DNA of 64,000 bases. Source: Roseivivax sp. GX 12232. Lineage in GTDB: Bacteria; Pseudomonadota; Alphaproteobacteria; Rhodobacterales; Rhodobacteraceae. Both the position numbers and the translations under genes were made by a program. Location: positions 248,001 through 312,000 of the forward strand of contig NZ_JAJSEC010000004.1 of NCBI RefSeq assembly GCF_021272185.1, in the 5' to 3' direction. Under the pieces are notes generated by a model. That model had not been told where the DNA came from and did not search any database. It was given only the letters and a program-made list of their open reading frames with translations. Of this stretch, positions 52,667-64,000 are shown piece by piece. The stretch's first letter is position 1. Every line of letters starts with the position of its first letter.

Positions 52667-54457
52667 ATGGCGCTGTCGCGGCGCACGGGTCAGCGGTTCC
52701 AGGCCTCGATCTGGCCGGGCTTCGTGGACGCGATGACCGGGCTGCTGCTGGTCCTGATGTTCGTCCTGACGATCTTCCTGGTGATCCAGGCGGTCCTGCG
52801 CGAGACGATCACCGGGCAGGAGACGCGGCTGTCCTCGCTGAGCGAGCAGATCGCCGCGCTTTCCGATGAACTGGGCATGGCGGAACGGCGCAACAGCTCG
52901 CTCGAGACCCGGCTGGGCGAGTTGGAATCGACGCTGGACGACCGCGACACACGCATCGTCGAACAGGAAAGCATCATCGCGGCGCTGTCGGCGGAACGGG
53001 CGCGGCAGGACGCGGCCCTGGCCGAGGCGCAGGGCCGGATCGGCGATTTCGAGGACCGCGTGGCGGCGCTTCTGTCTGAGCAGGAGGACGCCGAGGGCCG
53101 GATCGCCGAGCTGCTGGCGACCCGCGAGGAGCTGGAGACCGCGCGCGAGGAGCTCCTGAGCGAACAGGAGGCGCTGAACCTCGCGCTGGCCGAGGCCCGC
53201 GACGAGATCGACGCCGGAGCCGAGGCGGCGCGGCTCGCCGCCGCCCGGCGCGAGGCGCTCGAGGCGCTGGTGGCCGATCTGCGCGACAAGAACGCCGATG
53301 CGGATGCCCAGGTGGCGCGGCTCGCGGGCGAGGTCGAGGAGCTGGACCAGGCGCTGAGCGAGGAAGAGGCCGCGCGGCTCGCCGAGGCCGAGGCCGCCCG
53401 GGCGCTGCGTGCACGGCTCGAATCCGCCGATGCCGAGCTGACCGCCATGACCCTGCGCCTCGAAGAGCGCCGCCGCGAGGCCGAGGAGACGCTGACGCTT
53501 CTGGCCGCCGCCCGCGCCGCCGAGGAGGAGCTGAACCAGCGGCTCGCCGCCGCGCTCTCGGGCGAGGAGGCCGCGGGCCGGACCGCCGAGGAGCTGCGCG
53601 AGGACCTGGCCCAGGCGCTCGCCGCCCAGGTCGCCGCCGCCTCGGAGGCCGAAGAGGCCATGAGCGAGGCCGAGCGCCAGCAGGTGCTTCTGGCCGCCGC
53701 CCGCGAAAGGCTCTCGGAGGAGCAGGACCGCGCCAGCAGCGCCGAGCGCGAGACCGAGGTGATGAACCAGCAGGTCGCCGCCCTGCGCCGGCAGCTGGCA
53801 TCGCTGCAGGCGACGCTGGATGCCGCCGAGGTGGCCGACGCCGAGGCGCAGGTGCAGATCGACAACCTCGGCTCGCGGCTCAACGCCGCGCTGGCCCGCG
53901 CCGCCGCCGAGGAACGCGCCCGGCGGCAGGCCGAGGAAGAGGCCCGGCGGCTCGAAGAGGAGCGCGCGGCCCGGCTCGAGGCCGAGAACCAGGACCTCGC
54001 GCGTTATCGCTCGGAGTTCTTCGCCGAGCTGCGCGACCTCCTGGCCGACCGCGAGGGCGTGCGCATCGAGGGCGACCGCTTCGTCTTCTCCTCCGAGGTG
54101 CTTTTTGCGCCCGGCTCGGCCGATCTCTCGGCCCTGGGGCGGCGCGAGATCGCCGGGGTGGCCGACATCCTGCGCGAAATCTCGGACATCATCCCCGAGC
54201 AGATCGACTGGGTGATCCGCGTCGACGGGCATACCGACGATCGCCCGCTGCTGCCCGGGGCGGAGTTCGCCGACAACTGGGAGCTGAGCCAGGCGCGGGC
54301 GCTGTCGGTGGTGCGCTTCCTCTCCGAGGCGCAGGGCATCGCGCCGGGGCGGCTTTCGGCCAATGGCTTCGGGGAATACCAGCCGATCGACCGGGCCGAC
54401 ACGCCCGAGGCGCGGGCCCGCAACCGCCGGATCGAGCTCAAGCTGACCGAGAAGTGA
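52667..54457 (+). CDS. MotB/OmpA-like peptidoglycan-binding protein with long coiled coil
   Basis: This is a 596-residue protein with one N-terminal membrane helix (about 22-46, FVDAMTGLLLVLMFVLTIFLV), a Plug-like acidic residue in it (Asp21), about 400 residues of heptad-rich coiled coil (55-455), and a C-terminal OmpA domain (about 465-590: FSSEVLFAPGSADLS, VDGHTDDRPL, NRRIELKL). The OmpA domain should hold peptidoglycan, so the coiled coil spans the periplasm. The antisense open frame of 930 codons is an artefact of codon use. It is translated right after the MotA-like gene. Confidence 0.9.
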   Translation: MALSRRTGQRFQASIWPGFVDAMTGLLLVLMFVLTIFLVIQAVLRETITGQETRLSSLSEQIAALSDELGMAERRNSSLETRLGELESTLDDRDTRIVEQESIIAALSAERARQDAALAEAQGRIGDFEDRVAALLSEQEDAEGRIAELLATREELETAREELLSEQEALNLALAEARDEIDAGAEAARLAAARREALEALVADLRDKNADADAQVARLAGEVEELDQALSEEEAARLAEAEAARALRARLESADAELTAMTLRLEERRREAEETLTLLAAARAAEEELNQRLAAALSGEEAAGRTAEELREDLAQALAAQVAAASEAEEAMSEAERQQVLLAAARERLSEEQDRASSAERETEVMNQQVAALRRQLASLQATLDAAEVADAEAQVQIDNLGSRLNAALARAAAEERARRQAEEEARRLEEERAARLEAENQDLARYRSEFFAELRDLLADREGVRIEGDRFVFSSEVLFAPGSADLSALGRREIAGVADILREISDIIPEQIDWVIRVDGHTDDRPLLPGAEFADNWELSQARALSVVRFLSEAQGIAPGRLSANGFGEYQPIDRADTPEARARNRRIELKLTEK

Positions 54458-54463
54458 GGTGGC

Positions 54464-55417
54464 CTAGCGCACCGTCACGAAGGCCTGGCGGACCGCCAGG
54501 ACGCTCTCGCCGCGCATGAGCCGCACCTCACCCCGGTAGCCCCCCGAGGGCCAGCCCATGGCCGGCGCGCGCCGTCCGTAGGCGCGGAAGAGCTGCCGCT
54601 CGGGCGCATCCAGCAGCACCGACTGGGCGAAGACCGCGCCCTGCGGGCCCCTCGCGTGGATCAGGAGCGTGTCGCCCGGTTTGGCCAGGAAGACATGGCC
54701 GTAAAGCACCAGCGCGGCATCGGGGGGCAGGGTCGCGCGCCGGGCCGAGCCGTCCTGCACCGCGCGCAGGTCGGGCACCGCGTCGCTGAAGCCCGCGGTG
54801 TAAAGCCCCGCAGGGTCGTAGCCGGGCGGCTCCTGCCAAAGAGAGGGGCCGTCTATGCCACAGCGCTCCTCGGCCTCGGGGGCGAAGGGGTCGATGGCGC
54901 GGCCCTCGTCCAGAACGGTGAAATGCAGATGCGGGAAGTTCGTCAGCCCCGACATGCCGATCTGGCCCAGCACCGCGCCGCGCGTGACGCGTTGGCCGGG
55001 CGAAACCGCGACCGAGCCCGCGCGCAGGTGGCAATAAAGCGTCTCGAGCCCGCCGCCGTGGTCGATGCGGACGCCGTTGCCACATTCCACCTCGGCCACC
55101 TGGCGCCGGTCGGTGAGCCGCCGGTCGGCCAGCCCCTCGCGCACCGCCGCCACCCGGCCCGGCGCGGCGGCGAGGACCGCGACGCCCGCCTGCATCTGCG
55201 CCTCGGTCAGAAGCGCGATGTCGGTGCCGGAATGGCCGTCGCGGCTTTTCACCCCGCAGGTGTAATCCTGCTGGCCGGGGCCCGGGTCGGCGTCGACGTA
55301 ATCCTCGATCACGCAGCTTTCGCCGAGGGCGCAATCCACCGGCCAGGACAAAAAAACCTCCGCCGCGACGGGCGCGGCGGAGGTCGTCAGGATCAGGGCC
55401 GCAAGCGCGGCGCGCAT
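54464..55417 (-). CDS. M23 family (LytM) metallopeptidase
   Basis: This is a 317-residue exported protein. The signal peptide ends near AAPVAAE (20). The LytM domain (about 58-170) has both zinc motifs, HSGTD (His62, Asp66) and HLHF (His163, His165), so it should be an active endopeptidase cleaving peptidoglycan peptide bridges. A C-terminal beta domain of about 130 residues follows. Its start overlaps the clpA stop by one base (TGATG), so it is translated from the clpA transcript. It converges with the MotB-like gene at only 6 bp. Confidence 0.92.
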   Translation of the reverse strand: MRAALAALILTTSAAPVAAEVFLSWPVDCALGESCVIEDYVDADPGPGQQDYTCGVKSRDGHSGTDIALLTEAQMQAGVAVLAAAPGRVAAVREGLADRRLTDRRQVAEVECGNGVRIDHGGGLETLYCHLRAGSVAVSPGQRVTRGAVLGQIGMSGLTNFPHLHFTVLDEGRAIDPFAPEAEERCGIDGPSLWQEPPGYDPAGLYTAGFSDAVPDLRAVQDGSARRATLPPDAALVLYGHVFLAKPGDTLLIHARGPQGAVFAQSVLLDAPERQLFRAYGRRAPAMGWPSGGYRGEVRLMRGESVLAVRQAFVTVR

Positions 55418-57747
55418 CACTCGGCGGTCAGAAGCGGCGGCTTCTTCGAGGACAGGCGCCGTTTCTCGGGGCCGTCGAGCTGCAGGTCCAGCTCGCCGTC
55501 CTTGACCGCGACGCGGACCACGCCGCCCTTGGCGAGCTTGCCGAACAGAAGCTCCTCGGCCAGCGGCTTCTTGATGTGCTCCTGGATCACGCGGCCCAAG
55601 GGGCGCGCGCCCATCTTGTCGTCGTAGCCCCGTTCGGCCAGCCATTCGGCGGCGGGCTTGGTGAGCTCGATGGTGACATTGCGGTCCAGGAGCTGCGCCT
55701 CGAGCTGCAGGACGAACTTCTCGACCACCTGCAGGATCGTCGACTTGGGCAGCGGCTGGAAGCTGATCACCGCGTCCAGGCGGTTGCGGAACTCCGGCGT
55801 GAAGGTCCGCTCGATCGCCGCCGTGTCCTCGCCCTCGCGGCGGTCGCGGCCGAAGCCGATGGCCGCCTTGGCCTGTTCGGTGGCGCCCGCGTTCGAGGTC
55901 ATGATCAGGATCACGTTGCGGAAGTCGACCGTCCGGCCGTTGTGGTCGGTCAGCGTGCCATGGTCCATCACCTGCAACAGGATGTTGTAGACATCCGGGT
56001 GCGCCTTCTCGATCTCGTCGAGCAGGAGCACGCAGTGCGGATGCTGGTCCACCCCGTCGGTGAGCTGGCCGCCCTGGTCGAAGCCGACATAGCCCGGAGG
56101 CGCGCCGATCAGGCGGGAGACCGCGTGTTTCTCCATGTATTCCGACATGTCGAAGCGCAGGAGTTCCACCCCGAGGCTGTCCGAGAGCTGCTTGGCGACC
56201 TCGGTCTTGCCGACGCCGGTGGGGCCGGCGAAGAGGTAGTTGCCGATCGGCTTGTCGGGCTCGCGCAGGCCTGCCCGGGCCAGCTTGATCGCCGAGGACA
56301 GCGCCTCGATGGCCTGGTCCTGCCCGAAGACCACGCGCTTCAGCGTCGCCTCGAGGTCCTTCAGCACCTCGGCATCGTTCTTCGAGACGTTCTTCGGCGG
56401 GATCCGCGCGATCTTGGCGACGACGGCCTCGATCTCCTTGGTGCCGATCGACTTGCGCCGCTTGCTCTCGGCCAGCAGATGCTGCGCCGCGCCGGCCTCG
56501 TCGATCACGTCGATCGCCTTGTCGGGCAGCTTGCGGTCGTTGATGTAGCGCGCCGAAAGCTCGACGGCGGTCTTGATCGCGTCGTTGGTGTATTTGATCG
56601 CGTGGTGTTCCTCGAAGTAGGGCTTGAGGCCCTTGAGGATCTTCACGCTGTCCTCGACCGTCGGCTCGTTCACGTCGATCTTCTGGAACCGGCGGCTCAG
56701 CGCGCGGTCCTTCTCGAAGTGCTGGCGGAACTCCTTGTAGGTGGTGGAGCCCATGGTGCGCAGCTTGCCGCCCTGAAGCGCGGGCTTCAGCAGGTTGGAG
56801 GCATCCATGGCCCCGCCCGAGGTGGCGCCGGCGCCGATCACGGTGTGGATCTCGTCGATGAAGAGCACCGCGTCGGGGTGTTCCTCGAGCTCGGTGACGA
56901 CGGCCTTCAGCCGCTCCTCGAAGTCGCCGCGGTAGCGGGTGCCTGCGAGCAGCGCGCCCATGTCGAGCGAGAAGATCGTGGTCTTGGACAGCACCTCGGG
57001 GGTCTGGCCGTTGACGATCTTGCGCGCCAGGCCCTCGGCGATGGCGGTCTTGCCGACGCCCGGGTCACCCACCAGGAGCGGGTTGTTCTTGCGGCGGCGG
57101 CAGAGCACCTGGATGCAGCGCTCGACCTCGCTTTCGCGGCCGATCAGCGGATCGACGTCGCCCTTGCGGGACTTGGCGTTGAGGTCGACGCAGTATTTCG
57201 CCAGCGCCGATTCCTTGCCGTCGTCGGCGGGGCCGCCGGCATCGGTGGCCTGGGCCTCTTCCTCTTCGGTGGCGCCCTGCACCGGGCGGCTTTCGCCGTA
57301 GGCGGGGTTCTTCGCCACGCCGTGGGCGATGAAGTTCACCGCGTCGTAGCGGGTCATGTCCTGCTCCTGCAGGAAGTAGGCGGCATTGGACTCGCGCTCG
57401 GCGAAGATCGCCACCAGCACGTTGGCGCCGGTGACCTCGGTCCGGCCCGAGGACTGCACGTGAATCGCGGCGCGCTGGATCACCCGCTGGAAGGCGGCGG
57501 TCGGCACGGCCTCGGAGCCCTCGATGTCGGTCACGAGGTTCGACAGGTCGTCGTCGATGAATTCCACCAGCGTGGTGCGCAGCTCCTCGGTGTCGACGTC
57601 GCAGGCCTTCATCACGCGGGCCGCGTCGGGCTCGTCGATGAGCGCCAGGAGGAGGTGTTCAAGCGTCGCGAACTCGTGGCTGCGCGAGTTCGCGAGCGCC
57701 AGGGCTGCATGGATGGCCTGCTCAAGGGAGTTCGAGAATGAAGGCAC
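55417..57747 (-). CDS. clpA: ATP-dependent Clp protease ATP-binding subunit ClpA
   Basis: ClpA unfolds substrates for ClpP. The 776-residue protein has the N-domain (1-145), two AAA+ modules with Walker A GDPGVGKT (227-234) and GPTGVGKT (about 503-510), and the C-terminal domain. The start at 57747 is MPSFSNSLEQAIHAALALAN (first 12 typical). The adaptor gene clpS, often just upstream, is not present here. A downstream M23 peptidase gene is coupled to it. The 156-bp spacer to gloB holds the promoter region. Confidence 0.97.
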   Translation of the reverse strand: MPSFSNSLEQAIHAALALANSRSHEFATLEHLLLALIDEPDAARVMKACDVDTEELRTTLVEFIDDDLSNLVTDIEGSEAVPTAAFQRVIQRAAIHVQSSGRTEVTGANVLVAIFAERESNAAYFLQEQDMTRYDAVNFIAHGVAKNPAYGESRPVQGATEEEEAQATDAGGPADDGKESALAKYCVDLNAKSRKGDVDPLIGRESEVERCIQVLCRRRKNNPLLVGDPGVGKTAIAEGLARKIVNGQTPEVLSKTTIFSLDMGALLAGTRYRGDFEERLKAVVTELEEHPDAVLFIDEIHTVIGAGATSGGAMDASNLLKPALQGGKLRTMGSTTYKEFRQHFEKDRALSRRFQKIDVNEPTVEDSVKILKGLKPYFEEHHAIKYTNDAIKTAVELSARYINDRKLPDKAIDVIDEAGAAQHLLAESKRRKSIGTKEIEAVVAKIARIPPKNVSKNDAEVLKDLEATLKRVVFGQDQAIEALSSAIKLARAGLREPDKPIGNYLFAGPTGVGKTEVAKQLSDSLGVELLRFDMSEYMEKHAVSRLIGAPPGYVGFDQGGQLTDGVDQHPHCVLLLDEIEKAHPDVYNILLQVMDHGTLTDHNGRTVDFRNVILIMTSNAGATEQAKAAIGFGRDRREGEDTAAIERTFTPEFRNRLDAVISFQPLPKSTILQVVEKFVLQLEAQLLDRNVTIELTKPAAEWLAERGYDDKMGARPLGRVIQEHIKKPLAEELLFGKLAKGGVVRVAVKDGELDLQLDGPEKRRLSSKKPPLLTAE

Positions 57748-57903
57748 CGGCGATGCTCCTCTTATTGACGCCGGGGCGTGCCGCCTCGGCTTTGCCTCTT
57801 GAAGTCAAGGTTCGGTCGATTGACCCATTGCTTCAAGCGTTTTCTAGGTCGAGCCCGGTCAACTCCGGGGAAGCGTAGCGTGATCGCCGCGGTCGCGGGC
57901 AGA

Positions 57904-58671
57904 TCAGAACGCATCCTTGCGTCGCCGGATCTCTGCGAAGACTTCCGCTGCGGGTGCATCCGTCATTCCGAGGGCCTCTCGGACCGGGGCATCACCCGCC
58001 CGCAGGAAGGGGTTGGTTGCCAGTTCATCGCTCAGACGCGACGGGACCGTCGGCTCGCCCTTCGCCCGCGCCTCGGCCACCGCCTCTATACGAGAAATAA
58101 GCGCCTTGTTCTCCGGTTCAATGGTGATCGCGAAGCGGCCGTTGGCGGTGGTGTATTCATGGCCCGAGCAGATCACCGTCTCGGCGGGCAGCCGGGCCAG
58201 TTTCGACAGGCTCTCCCACATCTGCTCCATGGTGCCCTCGAAGACCCGCCCGCAGCCAAGCGCCATCAGGCTGTCGGCGGTGAAGGCGAGCCCGCTTTGC
58301 GGCAGGTGGAAGGCGATATGGCCCACCGTATGGCCCGAGACGTCCATGACGTGGACCGCCTCGCCGGCGAAGTCGAAGCTCTCGCCCTCGCCGACGCGGC
58401 GGTCGAGGGGCGGCAGGCGGCTGGCATCGGCGCCGCAGCCGGTCACGGTGACCTCACGGCCCTTCAGAAGTTCGTCGAGCCCTTGGACGTGGTCGGCGTG
58501 GTGGTGGGTGATCCAGACCTCCGAGAGCTGCCAGCCGCGCGCCTCGAGCGCCGCGGCGATCGGCGCCGCCTCGGGCACGTCCACCACGGCGGTGGCGCCG
58601 CTTTCGGCGTCATGGATCAGGTAGGCGTAGTTGTCCGAGAGGCAGGGCACGGTGACGAGATCGAGAGGCAT
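57904..58671 (-). CDS. gloB: Hydroxyacylglutathione hydrolase (glyoxalase II)
   Basis: GloB hydrolyses S-D-lactoylglutathione, completing methylglyoxal detoxification. The 255-residue metallo-beta-lactamase-fold protein has the di-metal motif THHHADH (55-61), SGHTVGHIAFH, FTADSLMALGCGRVFEGT (core about 130-143) and SGHEYT, with the C-terminal glutathione-binding NPFLR and RRRKD. The gene is divergent from a methyltransferase gene. A glyoxalase I gene is not in the window. Confidence 0.96.
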   Translation of the reverse strand: MPLDLVTVPCLSDNYAYLIHDAESGATAVVDVPEAAPIAAALEARGWQLSEVWITHHHADHVQGLDELLKGREVTVTGCGADASRLPPLDRRVGEGESFDFAGEAVHVMDVSGHTVGHIAFHLPQSGLAFTADSLMALGCGRVFEGTMEQMWESLSKLARLPAETVICSGHEYTTANGRFAITIEPENKALISRIEAVAEARAKGEPTVPSRLSDELATNPFLRAGDAPVREALGMTDAPAAEVFAEIRRRKDAF

Positions 58672-58735
58672 GGCCTTTTGGCTCCGTCTTTGTCAGGGTT
58701 TTGACTAAGGCTAGGACGGCGGCAGGGGCCCGGCA

Positions 58736-59473
58736 ATGCATCTCGACGTGCGCGACCTGCGCAACTTCTACTACCGCAACGCCCTGGGCCGCGCGGCGCA
58801 GAAGATCATCCGCGACGAGGTGCGCGCAACCTGGCCCGACACCCATGGCCATACGGTGGTGGGCTACGGCTTCGCCGCGCCGCTCCTGCGGCCCTTTCTC
58901 GGTGACAGCCGCCGGGTGGTGGCGCTGATGCCGGGACCGCAGGGGGTGATCCCCTGGCCCGCGGGCCTGCCCAATGTCTCGGTTCTTTGCGACGAGACGC
59001 AATGGCCGCTCGAGACCGGGCATGTCGACCGGCTGGTGGTCATGCACGGGCTCGAGACCTCCGAGGACGCCTCGGCGCTGCTCGACGAATGTTACCGGGT
59101 GCTGGGGCCGGGGGGCGAGGCGCTCTTCATCGTGCCGAACCGCACCGGGCTCTGGGCGCGGTCGGACCGGACGCCCTTCGGCTACGGGCGGCCCTATTCG
59201 GCCAGCCAGCTCGAGAACCTCTTGTCCTGGCACGACTTCCTGCCCGAGGATCACATCTCGCTTCTGTATCAGCCGCCCTCGACCCGGCGTTTCTGGATGA
59301 AGACCGGACCTTTCTGGGAGCGCATCGGCCGGGCTGTCCCGGCGATCATGGCGGGCGGCGTCATGGTGGTGCGCGCCAAGAAGCGCTACCCGCCCCGGCC
59401 GCGCGGCGTCGGAGAGCGGGCGCCCTCGCCGATGGGGGCCCTGGCGCCCAAGCCGGTGGCAAAACCCGCCTGA
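58736..59473 (+). CDS. Class I SAM-dependent methyltransferase-like protein
   Basis: This is a 245-residue protein with a methyltransferase-type fold: VVGYGFAAPLLRPF (41-54) in place of the usual glycine-rich SAM loop, VLCDETQWPLETGHVDRLVVMHGLE (core about 83-96) and LDECYRVLGPGGEALFIVPNRTGLWAR (core about 117-130). The first motif is atypical, so activity is not certain. The group resembles alphaproteobacterial methyltransferases found next to gloB. Substrate is unknown. Confidence 0.8.
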   Translation: MHLDVRDLRNFYYRNALGRAAQKIIRDEVRATWPDTHGHTVVGYGFAAPLLRPFLGDSRRVVALMPGPQGVIPWPAGLPNVSVLCDETQWPLETGHVDRLVVMHGLETSEDASALLDECYRVLGPGGEALFIVPNRTGLWARSDRTPFGYGRPYSASQLENLLSWHDFLPEDHISLLYQPPSTRRFWMKTGPFWERIGRAVPAIMAGGVMVVRAKKRYPPRPRGVGERAPSPMGALAPKPVAKPA

Positions 59474-59790
59474 GCGGCGCGCGGCACCCGCAGGCCGGGC
59501 CCGCCCGGAGGGAATCGCGCGCTTTTCCTCGAAAAAATGTTACCCAACAGGGGCTTCCCGGGGCGGATTGCTTGGCGCAGAAGGTCGCACCCGCGGTGCT
59601 TTGCCGATAAGCTATTGATTTTCTTGACCCCGGCCCAAGCCCTTAAATCCGGCCTAGCATGTTGCGGGGTTGGGGTTGCTCTGCTACATCCGCGCTGATT
59701 TCAGGGCCCTGGCTCCCCGCCAGGAGACAAAAACGCCTCCGGATCCGCCTCGCGGCTGGGTCACGGAGGCTTGATAGCGGAAGGATGGAC
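59474..59790 (+). promoter_or_regulatory. Leader and promoter region of the atpHAGD operon
   Basis: The 317-bp spacer carries an AT-rich patch (about 59608-59638), a possible promoter CTTGAC (59633-59638) with TAGCAT (59655-59660) at 16 nt, and two leader hairpins: CCTGGC/GCCAGG at 59708-59713/59719-59724 and GCCTCCG/CGGAGGC at 59735-59741/59764-59770. The second stem ends 20 nt before the atpH start. No gene is supported here. Confidence 0.45.
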
Positions 59791-60351
59791 GTGTCTGAAC
59801 CAGCTTCGATTTCCTCCGGCATCGCAGAGCGCTACGCAGCGGCCGTCTTCGACCTCGCCCAGGAGGCAAACGCGCTCGACACGCTCGAAGCCAACATCGA
59901 CGATCTCGCACAGGCGCTGGTGGACAGCACCGACCTGCGCGATCTGATTCATTCCCCGGTCTACAGCCGCGACACCCAGGAAAAGGCGATCACCGCGATC
60001 GCTTCCAAGATGGGGCTGATGGACGTGCTGAAGAACACGCTGGGCCTCATGGCGTCGAAGCGCCGCCTGTTCGTGCTGCCGGCGCTGATCGCCCAGCTCC
60101 GCGAGCGCATCGCGGGAGCCAAGGGCGTCGTCACCGCCGAGGTGACCACGGCGACCGAGCTTTCGAGCGAACAGTCCGCAAAGCTCGCCCAGACGCTCAA
60201 GGCCCAGGTGGGCCGTGATGTCGAGATCAAGACGACCGTCGACGAAAGCCTCATCGGCGGTCTTGTTGTTAAGGTGGGCTCGAAGATGATCGATACCTCG
60301 ATCCGCTCGAAGCTCCATTCCCTCCAGAATGCAATGAAAGAGGTCGGATAA
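59791..60351 (+). CDS. atpH: ATP synthase F1 subunit delta
   Basis: The delta subunit links F1 to the peripheral stalk. The 186-residue protein has the [13 protein letters not shown] start region (about 11-23), the helical N-domain, and the C-terminal [21 protein letters not shown] (core about 160-174). I chose the GTG at 59791, five bases after an AAGGA box; an ATG at 59785 would have no spacing to a ribosome binding site. It heads the operon and is followed by atpA without a gap. Confidence 0.94.
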   Translation: MSEPASISSGIAERYAAAVFDLAQEANALDTLEANIDDLAQALVDSTDLRDLIHSPVYSRDTQEKAITAIASKMGLMDVLKNTLGLMASKRRLFVLPALIAQLRERIAGAKGVVTAEVTTATELSSEQSAKLAQTLKAQVGRDVEIKTTVDESLIGGLVVKVGSKMIDTSIRSKLHSLQNAMKEVG

Positions 60352-61890
<1,539 letters not shown>

Positions 61891-61902
61891 GGAGACTGCC
61901 TC

Positions 61903-64000
<2,098 letters not shown>

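Noticed and set aside
51431-54232. A 933-codon open frame antisense to the MotA/MotB-like genes
   Set aside because: It mirrors the codon bias of the real genes (high third-position GC leaves the complementary frame free of stops), is low complexity (Arg, Gly, His, Gln, Leu) and matches no family.
51446-54457. Zorya defence system
   Set aside because: Only ZorA/ZorB-like components could be argued. No ZorC, ZorD or ZorE gene flanks them, and the neighbours are housekeeping genes.
55576-57741. A 721-codon open frame antisense to clpA
   Set aside because: This is a shadow of clpA with no recognisable domain; its start and stop have no regulatory context.

Overview
The window is high-GC DNA from an alphaproteobacterium, almost certainly a member of the Rhodobacterales (Rhodobacteraceae or Roseobacter type). 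The evidence is the gene order rpoZ-rsh-DUF2062-pdxJ-acpS-lepB-rnc-era, the F1-only atpHAG-D cluster without Fo genes, the small proteins DUF1491, DUF1643, DUF2125 and DUF3429, and long open antisense frames typical of extreme third-position GC. No close species can be named. Nearly all of the window is chromosomal housekeeping sequence. I see no insertion sequence, integrase, prophage, CRISPR array, toxin-antitoxin pair, tRNA or rRNA.

Layout. 1-584 is the 3' end of an outer-membrane barrel gene. 915-13309 is a long minus-strand block of essential genes: folK, rpoZ with a good sigma-70 promoter, rsh, DUF2062, pdxJ, a deaminase, acpS, lepB, rnc, an EamA transporter, era, DUF1491, recO, pgsA, moaD and moaE. 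Many are coupled by 1-8 nt overlaps. 13468-14485 holds an NYN nuclease gene and a YqaA-type membrane protein gene. 14486-17244 is rich in repeats and carries DUF3429 and ispH. 17245-20171 (minus) holds an OmpA protein, an AhpD-like peroxidase, a GNAT enzyme and a CinA-type protein. 20220-23052 (plus) holds sfsA, map and an MFS exporter. 23186-25533 has rsmD and a FAD reductase divergent from a peroxiredoxin. 25638-31823 holds DUF1643, an RTX-repeat protein, rpsO, a THUMP methyltransferase and pnp.

31917-34870 (minus) holds a lipoprotein, a fatty acid desaturase and an OmpR-type response regulator. 34990-39470 (plus) holds a GTP cyclohydrolase II with a degenerate N-terminal domain, then a coupled LLM oxidoreductase / L,D-transpeptidase / UDG-like trio behind a perfect palindrome, and an SseB protein. 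39568-41240 is panC-panB (minus). 41392-48003 is a complete oligopeptide-type ABC uptake operon ending in an SDR and a P1/DmpA peptidase, convergent with an M20 deacylase. 49859-55417 holds DUF2125, a ChaC enzyme, a MotA/MotB-like stator pair of unknown role, and an M23 peptidase. 55417-58671 holds clpA and gloB (minus). 58736 to the end holds a methyltransferase and atpH-atpA-atpG-atpD; atpD runs off the window.

Functional themes are core information processing (rpoZ, rsh, rnc, era, recO, rsmD, rpsO, pnp), cofactor synthesis (moaDE, folK, pdxJ, acpS, panBC, ribA), envelope and lipid work (pgsA, lepB, desaturase, OmpA, M23, YkuD), peptide uptake with hydrolysis, and energy (F1 ATPase). The less ordinary material is mostly between genes: two families of dispersed hairpin elements (one with a compensatory base change), several short tandem repeats, structured leaders upstream of pnp and atpH, and a 16-bp palindrome. 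None of these amounts to proof of a new system. The MotA/MotB-like pair is the best protein candidate for an undescribed function.
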